Shown here piece by piece: positions 26,055 to 37,688 of a stretch of 39,810 nt of DNA. Made by a program: the position numbers and the translations under genes. The stretch's first letter is position 1. Each line of letters starts with the position of its first letter. Source of the stretch: an uncultured Planktomarina sp. (GTDB lineage: Bacteria; Pseudomonadota; Alphaproteobacteria; Rhodobacterales; Rhodobacteraceae); assembly GCA_905182325.1 (NCBI GenBank), contig CAJJBD010000045.1:1-39810 (forward strand), given 5' to 3'. Below the pieces are notes generated by a model, which had not been told where the DNA came from, did no database searches, and saw nothing but the letters and a program-made list of their open reading frames with translations.

Positions 26055-26154
26055 AACTAAACTCCAAGTTTAACAATTTGTCCAACTAAACTGAACCAAA
26101 TCTCTTTCGTAAGTATTTATTTAAAAAACCAACAAGAATTAGTTTTTTTATTAG

Positions 26155-26182
26155 AAAAGGCATTTTAAGGGTAAAGCCTTTT
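26155..26182 (-). terminator. probable terminator of pdxH
   Basis: On the minus strand AAAAGGC and GCCTTTT (7 bp, arms at 26176-26182 and 26155-26161 on the plus strand) enclose a 14-base loop and overlap the pdxH stop. The descending arm itself supplies TTTT. The sequence after it is AT-rich. Confidence 0.45.
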
Positions 26183-26770
26183 AATAGACCACGAAGCGTT
26201 TTTCTCCAAAGACTCCCACCGAAACCTGTCATGTAAACGCGCATCACCATCCGCCCAAAACTCAAGTTCAACCGGCCGGATCCGTATTCCACCCCAAAAG
26301 GCTGGGCGAACTACAGCATTCCCTTGCTCCTGTTGAATTTTAGAGACCCGGTCCATCAAAATTTGACGCGATTCTAGTTCCTTTGATTGCTTCGAAGCCA
26401 CCGCGCCTACGCGCGATAGTGGGGACCTACTAAGAAAATATTCATCCGCTATCGCTCCCTCCTCACGTTCAATCGTACCCCTACACCTTATTTGTCGACG
26501 TAGTGACTTCCAGTGGATTACAAACGCGACCTTACCTGCAGAGAAAGACTCTTTAGCTTTAATACTGCCATAATTTGTATAGAATACAAAGGAATCCTTA
26601 TCTACGGACTTCAACAGAACCATACGTGCGTTTGGCATGCCACTTTCATCAACTGTCGAGAGCGCCATCGCATTTGGATCATTAAGCTCCACCTGCTCCG
26701 CCTCATTCAACCAGCGCTGTGCGATCACAAAAGGATCTTCCCCTTCGAATATTTCATTTCTTTTTTCCAT
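26165..26770 (-). CDS. pdxH: pyridoxamine 5'-phosphate oxidase
   Basis: FMN enzyme that oxidises PNP or PMP to pyridoxal 5'-phosphate. The 201-residue length from the ATG at 26768-26770 is typical, and GAGGTGG lies seven bases before it; a longer frame adds 18 unlike residues. Motifs: [30 protein letters not shown] (FMN phosphate contacts), [16 protein letters not shown] and, at the C-terminus, [16 protein letters not shown]. It is divergent from fabI with an 82-base gap to the chosen fabI start. Confidence 0.95.
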   Translation of the reverse strand: MEKRNEIFEGEDPFVIAQRWLNEAEQVELNDPNAMALSTVDESGMPNARMVLLKSVDKDSFVFYTNYGSIKAKESFSAGKVAFVIHWKSLRRQIRCRGTIEREEGAIADEYFLSRSPLSRVGAVASKQSKELESRQILMDRVSKIQQEQGNAVVRPAFWGGIRIRPVELEFWADGDARLHDRFRWESLEKNASWSIKRLYP

Positions 26771-26852
26771 CTCAAATTCCACCTCTGGGTTGATGAGTGA
26801 TAATAGTTCGCTTAGACAAAACATAATCTAATTGTCGATGGGGGAAAGTCCA

Positions 26853-27653
26853 ATGGGGCTGATGACCGGTAAAAAAGGCCTAATTATGGGTTTAGCCAAT
26901 GACAAATCAATAGCATGGGGCATAGCCCAAGCGTTGTACTCTGAGGGCGCAGAAATTGGCGTCACCTATGTCGGTGACGCAATGAAAAAGCGTGTTGAGC
27001 CATTGGCCGCTAAAATTAACGCTCCAATAGTCACGGAATGCGATGTAGGCAACGCTAGTTCTATTTTGGACTTAATGACCCAAGCTGAAACATTGTGGGG
27101 TAAAATAGATTTTTTAGTACACGCGATAGGCTATTCTGATAAGTCTGAATTGCGAGGGCAGTATATTAACACTTCTAGAGAAAATTTCCTCCAAACACTC
27201 GACATATCAGCATATTCCTTCACTGCTATTTTACAGGCTGCTAAGGATTTATTGTCAACCAATTCATCCTGCTTAACACTTACATACTATGGGGCGGAAA
27301 AAGTGATGCCTAATTACAATGTGATGGGTGTCGCAAAAGCTGCGCTCGAGGCCTCTGTCCGATACTTAGCCGAAGACCTTGGTCGTAGCGGAACCCGTGT
27401 AAACGCTATCAGTGCTGGAACCATAAAAACTTTAGCCGCATCTGGAATTGGCGATTTTAGAGAAATTATGAAATGGAATGAAGCCGCGAGTCCACTACGT
27501 CGTACGGTTAGCCAGGAAGAGGTTGGAAAGTCTGCTCTTTATCTCCTTTCTGATCTGGGGTCTGGTGTGACAGGCGAAATACTGCACGTAGATGCAGGCT
27601 ATCACACTATTGGAATGAAGAGTATTGACGCGCCAGAACAGAACACGCCGTAG
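26853..27653 (+). CDS. fabI: enoyl-ACP reductase (NADH)
   Basis: Last step of each fatty-acid elongation cycle. The SDR-type enzyme begins GKKGLIMGLANDKSIAWGIA, the FabI nucleotide-binding signature. It has the catalytic Tyr-x6-Lys in YNVMGVAKAALEAS, and RVNAISAGTIKTLAASGI as in FabI. I use the ATG at 26853 (266 residues) because GGGGGAAAG lies just before it; an ATG at 26838 adds five residues without a ribosome site. gpt follows 19 bases downstream, so the genes may be co-transcribed. FabI is the known target of triclosan and related inhibitors. Confidence 0.95.
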   Translation: MGLMTGKKGLIMGLANDKSIAWGIAQALYSEGAEIGVTYVGDAMKKRVEPLAAKINAPIVTECDVGNASSILDLMTQAETLWGKIDFLVHAIGYSDKSELRGQYINTSRENFLQTLDISAYSFTAILQAAKDLLSTNSSCLTLTYYGAEKVMPNYNVMGVAKAALEASVRYLAEDLGRSGTRVNAISAGTIKTLAASGIGDFREIMKWNEAASPLRRTVSQEEVGKSALYLLSDLGSGVTGEILHVDAGYHTIGMKSIDAPEQNTP

Positions 27654-27672
27654 ACTTAAGATAGGATAAATA

Positions 27673-28176
27673 ATGTCAGATCGACTTCCACACGAAAAAG
27701 GTTTTCACATAAGTTGGGATCAAATTCACCGCGATGCACGGGCACTCGCTTGGCGCCTTGATGGCCATGGCCCTAATGATGGTGCATGGCGTGCTATTGT
27801 AGCCGTCACACGCGGAGGAATGGCGCCTGCAATGATTATAGCTCGAGAACTGGACGTACGTAATGTCGACACAATAAGCGTCAAAAGCTACCAACAAAAA
27901 AACCGTTCAGAAGCAATTATTCTTAAGGCACCAGATAAAAAACTAATGGGTGATGGTCGTGGAATTTTAATAATTGATGACCTTGTTGATAGCGGGAAAA
28001 CTCTTGAATTGGTCCGTGCAAATTACCCAGAAGCGCATTACGCAACTGTGTACGCAAAACCACAGGGCCGAGAAATGGTAGACACATTTGTTACAGAGGT
28101 CAGCCAGGATACTTGGATCTTTTTCCCGTGGGACATGGCCTTACAATACGTTCAGCCATACCGTGGAACAGATTAA
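27673..28176 (+). CDS. gpt: xanthine-guanine phosphoribosyltransferase
   Basis: Purine salvage enzyme attaching phosphoribose from PRPP to xanthine or guanine. The 167-residue protein contains the PRPP motif [13 protein letters not shown] (about residues 97-109), the [16 protein letters not shown] loop, and a FPWDM segment typical of Gpt rather than Hpt. It follows fabI closely and precedes a nucleoside hydrolase by 30 bases, so the two salvage genes probably act in sequence: release of a base, then recapture. Confidence 0.93.
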   Translation: MSDRLPHEKGFHISWDQIHRDARALAWRLDGHGPNDGAWRAIVAVTRGGMAPAMIIARELDVRNVDTISVKSYQQKNRSEAIILKAPDKKLMGDGRGILIIDDLVDSGKTLELVRANYPEAHYATVYAKPQGREMVDTFVTEVSQDTWIFFPWDMALQYVQPYRGTD

Positions 28177-28206
28177 TGCTAATAATAGCCAAAAAATAGT
28201 TAACTT

Positions 28207-29142
28207 ATGCAAAAAAACATAATAATTGATACCGATCCCGGACAAGACGACGCCGTTGCTATCCTTCTAGCTTTGGCCTCGCCTGAAATTAATGTTTTAG
28301 GGATCACGTGCGTTGCTGGAAATGTGCCGCTGGATAAAACAAGTTTTAATGCCAGACAAATTTGTGAATTAGCCGGAAAAACTGAAATACCTATATTTGC
28401 CGGCTGTGATCAGCCCATAGGCCGAGGACTAGTAACCGCCGAACATGTTCACGGAAATACTGGTTTAGATGGAGCCACATTACCAAAACCAAAAATTGAG
28501 TTACATGCTACCCACGCAGTTGACTTTATTATTGAAACACTAAAAGGGGCACCAAACAAGTCTATAACCCTCTGTTCTCTCGGACCACTTACTAATATCG
28601 GAACTGCGCTACAAAAAGCTCCTGATATAATTGATAATATTAAACAAATAGTGCTTATGGGTGGCGCATACTTTGAGGTTGGAAACATAACGCCTGCAGC
28701 AGAGTTCAACATATTTGTTGATCCCGAAGCTGCAGAAATAGTTTTCAAGTCAGGTGTTGATTTGGTCGTGGCCCCACTGGATGTAACCCACAAAGCATTA
28801 ACCAATCCGACATGGATTTCAGAACTAAAAGCGCAAAAAAGTTTAATCTGTGATGTAGTTGCAGGGTGGACAAGTTTTTTTGAACGCTTTGATACTGAGA
28901 AGTATGGAACACAGGGAGCCCCATTACATGATCCATGCGTAATTGCATATTTGATTGATCCAAAGCTTTTTTCAGGTCGACATATCAACGTCGAAATAGA
29001 AACCAAATCAGAATTGACTCGCGGAATGACCGTAGCAGATTGGTGGGGAGTAACAGATCGGCCAGCAAATGCTCTGTTCTTAAACGATGTTAATGCAGCA
29101 GGTTACTTTAGTTTGCTCACTGCTCGTATTTCAAAGCTTTGA
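28207..29142 (+). CDS. nucleoside hydrolase (IunH family)
   Basis: Hydrolyses nucleosides to ribose and base. The 311-residue protein starts IIIDTDPGQDDAVAILLALA, whose clustered aspartates bind the catalytic calcium. Other family features are GNVPLDKTSFNA, VHGNTGLDG, LGPLTNIGTAL, MGGAYFEVGNITPAAEFNI and the C-terminal HDPC with the conserved aspartate. No signal peptide is seen, so it is cytoplasmic. Whether it prefers purine or pyrimidine nucleosides cannot be told. Grouped with gpt in a likely salvage operon. Confidence 0.93.
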   Translation: MQKNIIIDTDPGQDDAVAILLALASPEINVLGITCVAGNVPLDKTSFNARQICELAGKTEIPIFAGCDQPIGRGLVTAEHVHGNTGLDGATLPKPKIELHATHAVDFIIETLKGAPNKSITLCSLGPLTNIGTALQKAPDIIDNIKQIVLMGGAYFEVGNITPAAEFNIFVDPEAAEIVFKSGVDLVVAPLDVTHKALTNPTWISELKAQKSLICDVVAGWTSFFERFDTEKYGTQGAPLHDPCVIAYLIDPKLFSGRHINVEIETKSELTRGMTVADWWGVTDRPANALFLNDVNAAGYFSLLTARISKL

Positions 29143-29369
29143 GTAATGTAGATTCAAAATGTTCTCAGATGAAGCTTATAGTTTATTATAATTCCAATCT
29201 ATAAATTTTTTGTTATTTTTGTTTTATAGTTGAAATGTTCTTCTTAAATATTAATTGCCGGATGGGCGTATGAATTTATAATCAATTATCAGGGCTAATG
29301 CTAGGATAGATGCTTGTATTAACATTTAAACAGAAACTTCTGAACGCTACGGAATAAAGGTTCGATACT
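29143..29369 (+). other. AT-rich spacer upstream of selO
   Basis: This 227-base gap between the nucleoside hydrolase and selO holds no gene I can support. It is rich in T and A, and probably carries the selO promoter, but no pair of -35/-10 elements stands out. Confidence 0.3.
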
Positions 29370-30755
29370 ATGAATGCCAATTGGGACAACACTTATGCAA
29401 GCCTACCTGTTGAAATGTATAAAAAACAAACACCAACTCCTGTTACCTCACCCTCTGGTTTAGCTTTAAACAACAGTTTGGCCGAAGAGTTAGGGATCTC
29501 ATTTGATAACGATTGGTTTGAATACATATCAGGAAATAAGTTGCCCAATGGCGCCGACCCCATTTCGCAAGCCTATGCCGGCCATCAATTTGGGCATTGG
29601 AACCCACAATTAGGTGACGGCCGCGCAATCCTTTTAGGAGAGGTAATTGGTAGTTTTGGACGTGTCGACTTGCAGCTTAAAGGTGCAGGTAGGACACCCT
29701 GGTCACGTTCTGGGGACGGACGCGCTTGGTATGGCCCCGTATTGCGCGAATATTTAGTTTCTGAAGCTATGCATGCTTTAGGCATCCCAACCACAAGAGC
29801 ACTCGCCGCTGCGGCCACAGGTGAAAAAATATTACGTGAGCAAGGCCCCCTGCCCGGTGCAGTGCTTTGCAGAACAGCAAGTAGTCATATTCGCGTAGGC
29901 ACTTTTCAGTTTTTCGCATCTCAAAATGATCTGCAGTCTCTTCAATCACTTTTTGACTACACTATTAAACGCCACTTTCCTAAATCAAAAACTATTGAAG
30001 ATCTACTTGAGCAGGCTGTACAAAAGCACGCAAGTTTGGTTGCTAATTGGATGGGAGTAGGATTTATCCATGGCGTCATGAATACGGACAATAGCCATAT
30101 CGCAGGGATTACAATAGATTACGGTCCCTGCGCTTTCATGGATCATTTTATTCCAACCAAGGTTTTTAGTTCAATAGATAGGCAGGGGCGATATGCTTAC
30201 AATAATCAGCCAAAGATGGCAGCGTGGAACTTAGCTCAACTTGCTACCGCTTTATTGCCGTTAGCAAGCGAACGCGAGAGTGCCATCAAACGCTATACAG
30301 AAATCATCCATGGGTTTGCAGATGTATTTGAAAAAGCTAATTCTAGGGTCCATTCTAAGAAAATCGGTCATGAGCCCAGCAAAAAAAGTAAAGAACTGAC
30401 ACAGACACTATTGAAAATGATGGCTCAACAAGGCGCCGATTATACCCAAACATTTCGAGCGCTCGGCGAGGGAAAAGTAGATAAGTATATTGGCAGTCAT
30501 ATTGATTTTCCACATTGGCATGAAAGCTGGTCAGAGGGAGTTAACACAGAAGATCTCTGCCAAATTAATCCTGCAATAATTCCAAGAAACCATCTGATAG
30601 AAGAAATGATAAACAAAGCAATCAACGGAGATATGGAATTATTCAACACCTTAAAATCTGCTTTGGACAATCCATTCAAAAATCCTAAAAATTCTAAGTT
30701 GAGTATGCCGCCAGAAAAAAACGAAATGGTGACTGCAACCTTTTGTGGTACATGA
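29370..30755 (+). CDS. selO: protein adenylyltransferase SelO (YdiU family)
   Basis: A pseudokinase-fold enzyme that transfers AMP from ATP to Ser, Thr or Tyr on proteins, linked to redox stress. The 461-residue length is usual. Conserved features: LGDGRAILLGE, LQLKGAGRTPWSR with K104, HGVMNTDN with N241 and DYGP with D250, the residues matching the metal-binding pair in E. coli SelO. The C-terminus ends FCGT, with a Cys at the third position from the end, where many SelO proteins carry Cys or Sec. The partner Cys expected in the activation loop is not there; the nearest is C254 in DYGPC. Confidence 0.94.
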   Translation: MNANWDNTYASLPVEMYKKQTPTPVTSPSGLALNNSLAEELGISFDNDWFEYISGNKLPNGADPISQAYAGHQFGHWNPQLGDGRAILLGEVIGSFGRVDLQLKGAGRTPWSRSGDGRAWYGPVLREYLVSEAMHALGIPTTRALAAAATGEKILREQGPLPGAVLCRTASSHIRVGTFQFFASQNDLQSLQSLFDYTIKRHFPKSKTIEDLLEQAVQKHASLVANWMGVGFIHGVMNTDNSHIAGITIDYGPCAFMDHFIPTKVFSSIDRQGRYAYNNQPKMAAWNLAQLATALLPLASERESAIKRYTEIIHGFADVFEKANSRVHSKKIGHEPSKKSKELTQTLLKMMAQQGADYTQTFRALGEGKVDKYIGSHIDFPHWHESWSEGVNTEDLCQINPAIIPRNHLIEEMINKAINGDMELFNTLKSALDNPFKNPKNSKLSMPPEKNEMVTATFCGT

Positions 30756-30951
30756 TTTTAGATTTTCAAATTAATTATTTAGTTTACTGTTGAGTCATGA
30801 CGTATATTTTACAAATATTAATCAATAGGTTAAATTCTTTAAAATTTAAAAAGTGCACTTTTCTATCACCTTGTTAAGTTGTAAGTCACAATCATCGTAA
30901 AAGAAGAAGTTACAGTAAAAAAACCATTTTAGTGCAACAGATATAACCTCT

Positions 30952-30969
30952 GACCAAAATAAATTGGTC
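30952..30969 (+). repeat. inverted repeat before the Fur-family gene
   Basis: GACCAA and TTGGTC flank AATAAA, 19 bases upstream of the regulator's start. It could be an operator for autoregulation or a 5' UTR hairpin. It does not resemble the classic Fur box. The rest of the 233-base gap (30756-30988) has no gene I can support. Confidence 0.35.
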
Positions 30970-30988
30970 GCCGAAGTCGAGTTAAATT

Positions 30989-31411
30989 ATGAATAAAAAT
31001 ATTATAAAAAGGTGTGAGCAAAACGGCCTTAGGATGACAGACCAACGCCGAATAGTCGCCCAAGTCCTCGAAACCTCGCACGACCATCCAGACGTGGAGG
31101 AACTTTATGCACGTGCCTCTAAGTTGGATCCAAAAATATCGATTGCAACAGTATATCGAGCAGTAAAGTTATTTGAAGAAAGTGGAATTTTAGAAAAATT
31201 AGAATTTGGTGACGGGCGAGCACGATACGAAGACGCAGACCGAGATCACCACGACCATTTAATTGATATGCAGACAGGTAAAGTTATAGAATTTATAGAT
31301 CCTGAGATAGAAGCTCTTCAAGAAAAGATTGCCAAGCGTTTGGGTTATGAGCTCAAAGACCATCGCTTAGAGCTTTTTGGTTTGCACTTAAAACGAACCA
31401 AAAATGACTGA
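30989..31411 (+). CDS. Fur-family metal-responsive regulator
   Basis: A 140-residue dimeric repressor. The winged helix has RMTDQRRIVAQVLE and the recognition region SIATVYRAVKLFEESGIL; the metal site includes the histidine cluster DHHDH (H87, H88, H90) and downstream acidic residues. It lacks the C-terminal CxxC pairs of the zinc-bound Fur/Zur types. In Rhodobacterales a protein of this kind controls manganese uptake (Mur) or iron genes, and I cannot tell which. Its 3' end overlaps the DMT gene by eight bases, so the two are co-expressed. Confidence 0.9.
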   Translation: MNKNIIKRCEQNGLRMTDQRRIVAQVLETSHDHPDVEELYARASKLDPKISIATVYRAVKLFEESGILEKLEFGDGRARYEDADRDHHDHLIDMQTGKVIEFIDPEIEALQEKIAKRLGYELKDHRLELFGLHLKRTKND

Positions 31412-32282
31412 AAATAAAACCGCGGAAAATCTTGCTGGCATTTGCTTGGTTGTTTTAGCGATGGCTGGCTTTGCTATTGAAGACTCAATTATAAAGTTTT
31501 TGGCTCAAAGGCTAAGTCCAGGCCAAATTCTCGTAATGATTGGACTTGGTGGTACATCAGTTTTTTATATTTTACTGCGAGCGAACGGTATTTTCATAAA
31601 GCGTGTAATAGTAGGCAATACTTGGGTTGTTGGAAGAACATTGTCAGAACTCTTTGGAACAGCATTTTTTGTTTTATCACTCTCATTAGTTCCAATCACA
31701 ACTGTGTCAGCAATTGTCCAAGTAAGCCCATTACTAGTAACCTTGGGGGCAGCTGTTTTATTAAAAGAGAAGGTTGGTATAAGAAGATGGGCAGCCATCA
31801 TAATTGGCTTGCTTGGTGTGGCCATAATATTAAGGCCATGGTCAACAGACTTTCAGGTGACGGCATTTTTAACCTTACTTGGCGTGATAGGACTTTCTGC
31901 ACGCGACTTGGCAACCCGTCGCGTTCCAAAAAATACTCCGACCTTGGTTTTAGCCCTATTGGGATTTGGCGCAACTATTCCAGCTGGGCTAATATTAATT
32001 TGCTTTAGCCCTGAAATACTAATGCCAACACAATACGAATTTTTACTAGTAATTTTGGGTATTTCTGTTGGTGTTGGCGCTTACTATTGCATCGTAATGG
32101 GAATGCGGTTGGGGGAAGTTTCTGCGGTGGTTCCATTCCGATATTCTCGCTTAGTTTTTGGCGCAGCAATTGGAGTATGGTTTTTTGATGAAACCTTACA
32201 TTTTAGTACATTGCTGGGATCCGCTATAGTAGTGATATCTGGTCTTTATGCACTTTTGAGGGAAGCACGTCGCAGATCATAG
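31404..32282 (+). CDS. DMT-superfamily transporter (EamA domain)
   Basis: A 292-residue inner-membrane protein with about ten hydrophobic segments arranged as two EamA repeats. Features include SIIKFLAQRLSPGQ-like loops and ISAIVQVSPLLVTLGAAVLL-type helices (near VSAIVQVSPLLVTLG, about residues 102-116), and LKEKVGIRRWAAIIIGLLGV. DMT members export metabolites or act as drug/amino-acid exporters; substrate unknown. The 8-base overlap with the Fur-family gene implies translational coupling, though no metal-binding motif is visible. Confidence 0.9.
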   Translation: MTENKTAENLAGICLVVLAMAGFAIEDSIIKFLAQRLSPGQILVMIGLGGTSVFYILLRANGIFIKRVIVGNTWVVGRTLSELFGTAFFVLSLSLVPITTVSAIVQVSPLLVTLGAAVLLKEKVGIRRWAAIIIGLLGVAIILRPWSTDFQVTAFLTLLGVIGLSARDLATRRVPKNTPTLVLALLGFGATIPAGLILICFSPEILMPTQYEFLLVILGISVGVGAYYCIVMGMRLGEVSAVVPFRYSRLVFGAAIGVWFFDETLHFSTLLGSAIVVISGLYALLREARRRS

Positions 32283-32333
32283 GTTTTGGAAACCCCTTCC
32301 AACCTTTACCCAGTCTTGATAGGTCTCGTTTAA

Positions 32334-34051
<1,718 letters not shown>

Positions 34052-34059
34052 TTTAAATA

Positions 34060-35145
34060 TTAACCTTTACTCAAAACACCACCTGACATCGGCGTAGCCA
34101 CACCAGTCGTTTTGGGAAATGTGATAGGTAATCCGCGCATTGATCGTACCGCTAAATAGGCAAATGCCTGTGCCTCAACCATATCTCCATCAAACCCCAT
34201 TTGATCAATGTCAACAATATCTGCGGAAACTACTTTCTTTAATTGTCGCATAAGTTCTAAGTTTTTTCTCCCGCCACCAGTTATCCAAACCTGCGTTGGG
34301 AATGATGGTAAAAGTTTTAATGCCCTATCAACACTAGCCACAATTATTGCCGTAAGGGTGGCTGCGGCATCAGAGATATTTAAATTCGACACCAGGGCCT
34401 GTAATTGCATGAATTCATCACGATCTAGGGACTTTGGTGGACATTTCGAAAAATAAGGATTATTTAAAAACTTTTTTACTATGCTAGCATCTATACGACC
34501 TGCAGCAGCTATAAGCCCGTCCTTATCATAACTTTGGCCAATCCGATGCATTAAATAATCGTTGAGAGGTGCGTTTGCTGGCCCAGTATCAAATGCTAGG
34601 AGCCCATCTTCCGGTGGCTTAGTCGGATCAACCCAAGTTAGGTTTCCCACACCACCTAAATTCAAAATTACAACTGGTTTGAAAATTTTTGCAAAACGCA
34701 CCATCGCCCTATGATAGATTGGGACAAGTGGAGCACCCTGCCCACCCGCGGCGACATCAGCGCTACGGAAGTCCCAGATTACAGGCTTGCCACAGCAACG
34801 AAACAATTTAGCGCCATCGCCAATTTGATGCGTGCGACCTTCACTTGGTTCATGTGCCAAAGTTTGACCGTGAAAACCTACCAAATCAACATTAGAGACC
34901 CGCTCTAACGCGAGGCAGTGCGTCTCAATCAACAGATCCGCTATTGGCCCAAGGCCTGGTTTGCTTGGCCATTTACCTAGCCCGCTACGCAGTAGCTCTT
35001 GCTGCGCAGCCGAGTACGCTAGGTATGCGCTGTCGCCTAGTTTAAAAATTTCATAACCATCAGTGTATACACAAGCAACATCGACGCCATCAATAGAAGT
35101 CCCTGACATTAAACCCGCTGCCCAAATAGGCTTATTATAAATCAT
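34060..35145 (-). CDS. anmK: anhydro-N-acetylmuramic acid kinase
   Basis: Phosphorylates 1,6-anhydro-MurNAc recovered from peptidoglycan turnover, producing MurNAc-6-phosphate. The 361-residue protein begins with the family signature [16 protein letters not shown] and shows [41 protein letters not shown] and, near the end, [17 protein letters not shown] lies close before the ATG. It is divergent from tyrS, which starts 66 bases away. No murQ is next to it. Confidence 0.95.
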   Translation of the reverse strand: MIYNKPIWAAGLMSGTSIDGVDVACVYTDGYEIFKLGDSAYLAYSAAQQELLRSGLGKWPSKPGLGPIADLLIETHCLALERVSNVDLVGFHGQTLAHEPSEGRTHQIGDGAKLFRCCGKPVIWDFRSADVAAGGQGAPLVPIYHRAMVRFAKIFKPVVILNLGGVGNLTWVDPTKPPEDGLLAFDTGPANAPLNDYLMHRIGQSYDKDGLIAAAGRIDASIVKKFLNNPYFSKCPPKSLDRDEFMQLQALVSNLNISDAAATLTAIIVASVDRALKLLPSFPTQVWITGGGRKNLELMRQLKKVVSADIVDIDQMGFDGDMVEAQAFAYLAVRSMRGLPITFPKTTGVATPMSGGVLSKG

Positions 35146-35211
35146 AGCCTTCCCCTATATAGCGCCTTTGACTATACATTGGCGCGTAGAGCTATGAGGA
35201 ACAAGATAACA

Positions 35212-36462
35212 ATGACATATCACCCAAAATCAGAGTTCATGGCTGTTATGATTCAGCGTGGCTTTTTGGCAGACTGCACAGATTATCAAGGCCTCGATGA
35301 AGCTCTTAGTAAAGGTGTGACCCCTGCCTATATTGGTTTTGACGCCACAGCCAAATCTCTGCACGTTGGTAGCTTGATCCAGATAATGATGCTAAGATGG
35401 CTTCAAAAGACTGGCCATAAACCAATTACGCTTATGGGTGGGGGAACAACCAAGGTTGGAGATCCATCTTTTCGTGCAGACGAGCGTCCATTGCTCACCG
35501 AGACACAAATTAATGATAATATCACTGGTATCAAACGCGTTTTTGAGAGCTATATAAGCTATGATGCGGGACCTACTGGTGCCTTAATGCTAAACAATGC
35601 CGAATGGCTCGAAAACCTTAATTACCTAGACTTTCTTCGTGACATTGGACGGCACTTTTCAGTTAACCGAATGTTAAGCTTTGAATCTGTAAAGTCACGA
35701 ATAGACAGGGAGCAATCACTCAGTTTCCTTGAATTTAATTACATGATCCTTCAAGCCTATGATTTTTTAGAGCTGAACCGCCGCTATGGCTGTCTTTTCC
35801 AAATGGGTGGGTCTGATCAATGGGGAAACATTGTAAACGGTATCGACCTTACCCGCAGAGTATTAGACCATGAAATTTTTGGGCTTACCTCACAACTTTT
35901 AACCACTTCAGATGGCAAAAAAATGGGTAAATCTCTAAATGGTGCCATTTGGCTAAATACAGATATGCTTTCCCCATATGAATTTTGGCAGTTTTGGCGA
36001 AATACAACTGACGCTGATACAGGACGTTTTCTTAAGCTTTACACAGAGCTGCCAATTGATGAATGTGATCGCCTTGGCGCATTGGCAGGATCTGAAATAA
36101 ACGATGCTAAAATTATTTTAGCTAATGAGGCAACTACACTTTTACACGGCAAAATGGCGGCCCAAACCGCAGAGTCTACTTCGCGAGAAGTTTTTGAGAA
36201 AGGTGGAATGGGAGATGAACTTCCCACATTTAAGCTCTCAACTCAGGATGTTGGAGATGGAATTTCAATAGTACAGCTTTTAATTAGATCTGGGTTAGCG
36301 ACAACTGGCAAGGAGGCTAAACGGTTAATTTCTGAAGATGGTGCAAAGTTAAATGACGCACCCCTTACCGATGCTGGACTTGTGCTAAAAGTGGCTGACC
36401 TTAAAAATCCTATAAAGTTGTCAAAAGGGAAAAAGAAACATGCAGTGATACACTTACTATGA
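35212..36462 (+). CDS. tyrS: tyrosyl-tRNA synthetase
   Basis: Charges tRNA-Tyr. Class I signatures are present: the HIGH-type motif in [11 protein letters not shown] and the KMSKS-type KKMGKS, with the tyrosine-pocket and binding region [12 protein letters not shown] and [13 protein letters not shown]-terminal S4 RNA-binding domain ([20 protein letters not shown]) completes the 416 residues. I choose the ATG at 35212 ([10 protein letters not shown]), as in family members; in-frame starts at 35179 or 35194 add residues that are not conserved. Its stop overlaps the next gene (ATGA). Confidence 0.96.
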   Translation: MTYHPKSEFMAVMIQRGFLADCTDYQGLDEALSKGVTPAYIGFDATAKSLHVGSLIQIMMLRWLQKTGHKPITLMGGGTTKVGDPSFRADERPLLTETQINDNITGIKRVFESYISYDAGPTGALMLNNAEWLENLNYLDFLRDIGRHFSVNRMLSFESVKSRIDREQSLSFLEFNYMILQAYDFLELNRRYGCLFQMGGSDQWGNIVNGIDLTRRVLDHEIFGLTSQLLTTSDGKKMGKSLNGAIWLNTDMLSPYEFWQFWRNTTDADTGRFLKLYTELPIDECDRLGALAGSEINDAKIILANEATTLLHGKMAAQTAESTSREVFEKGGMGDELPTFKLSTQDVGDGISIVQLLIRSGLATTGKEAKRLISEDGAKLNDAPLTDAGLVLKVADLKNPIKLSKGKKKHAVIHLL

Positions 36463-37625
36463 GCAGTCGCACTGAATCAACATTTTCGCCACCTGTTATG
36501 GAAGCAGGAAGCTGGGTTGAAGGAAAAGATTTTTCAAAATTACCATTAATTAATGTGAGTCAGGCTGCACCTGTTGACCCACCACCACCGTCGTTAATTG
36601 CACATATGGCAGAAGTCATTCAGGAAAATTCAACCCACTTATATGGCCCAGTCTTAGGCCTCCCAGAGTTACGTTCAGAAGTAGCCTCCCAGTGGAGCAA
36701 GGCTTATGGGAATAATATCAAACCTTCTCAAGTTGGGATCACATCCGGATGTAATCAAGCTTTTTCTGCGTCAATCGCAATGCTTTGCGGCGAAGGAGAT
36801 GAGGTTATTTTACCCACGCCATTCTACTTCAATCATAAGATGTGGCTTGATATGGCGGGCGTTTCAACAATAGCATTACGTTGTGATGGCGACATGGTTC
36901 CCGACCCCGTATTAGCAGCATCTTTGATCAATAAACGCACAAGGGCGATAGTATTAGTCACACCTAACAATCCCTGTGGAGTAGAGTACTCCAACAATAT
37001 CGTAATGGCTTTTTATGAGTTAGCTAAGAAACACGGTCTTGCACTGATAATTGATGAAACATACCGCGACTTTCATAGTCAAAACAATATGCCACATGAT
37101 CTATTCAAGCAAGACGGATGGAACAAAACCCTTATCCATTTGTATTCTTTTTCCAAAGCATATCGCCTAACAGGGCACCGTGTGGGCGCAATAGTTGCAA
37201 GTGAACAACGCTTGGTGGAGGTTGAAAAATTTTTGGATGCAGTTTCTATTTGTCCAAATCAATTAGGACAAAAAGCGGCGTTATGGGGAATGCAAAATTT
37301 AAGTGAGTGGCTCAAAGGCGAACGCCTCGAAATACTTAAACGAAAGCAGGCAATAATTGATGGCTTTGAGGTGCTATCAGAAAAAGGCTGGCAGTTGATG
37401 GGTGTCGGTGCCTATTTTGCTTATGTACAACATCCATTTTGTTTACCTTCAAATGAATTATGTAAAAAATTAGTAGATAATGTGGCTGTCCTAACTCTCC
37501 CTGGTACTATGTTTGTTCCAGCGGAGGACAAAACAGGCCAGCGCCAAATACGCATTGCTTTTGCAAATATCAGTACCGCGGATATAAAAATTTTATTTGC
37601 TAGATTGGCCACAGTTAGCGAGTAA
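36459..37625 (+). CDS. PLP-dependent aminotransferase, class I/II
   Basis: A 388-residue fold-type I aminotransferase. The pyridoxal lysine is K233 in [17 protein letters not shown]. Substrate and cofactor residues include the TSGCNQAF loop, [11 protein letters not shown] and IIDETYRDF. The stop-start overlap with tyrS suggests an operon, a pairing I recall in related genomes. The family covers aspartate, aromatic and branched substrates, so the substrate is not assigned. No membrane or signal segment is visible. Confidence 0.9.
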   Translation: MSSRTESTFSPPVMEAGSWVEGKDFSKLPLINVSQAAPVDPPPPSLIAHMAEVIQENSTHLYGPVLGLPELRSEVASQWSKAYGNNIKPSQVGITSGCNQAFSASIAMLCGEGDEVILPTPFYFNHKMWLDMAGVSTIALRCDGDMVPDPVLAASLINKRTRAIVLVTPNNPCGVEYSNNIVMAFYELAKKHGLALIIDETYRDFHSQNNMPHDLFKQDGWNKTLIHLYSFSKAYRLTGHRVGAIVASEQRLVEVEKFLDAVSICPNQLGQKAALWGMQNLSEWLKGERLEILKRKQAIIDGFEVLSEKGWQLMGVGAYFAYVQHPFCLPSNELCKKLVDNVAVLTLPGTMFVPAEDKTGQRQIRIAFANISTADIKILFARLATVSE

Positions 37626-37688
37626 CTCACTTGCTGCTTTTACAACTGTGGCTTAAGCAACGTGTAACAATATTAGAGGATCTTCCAA

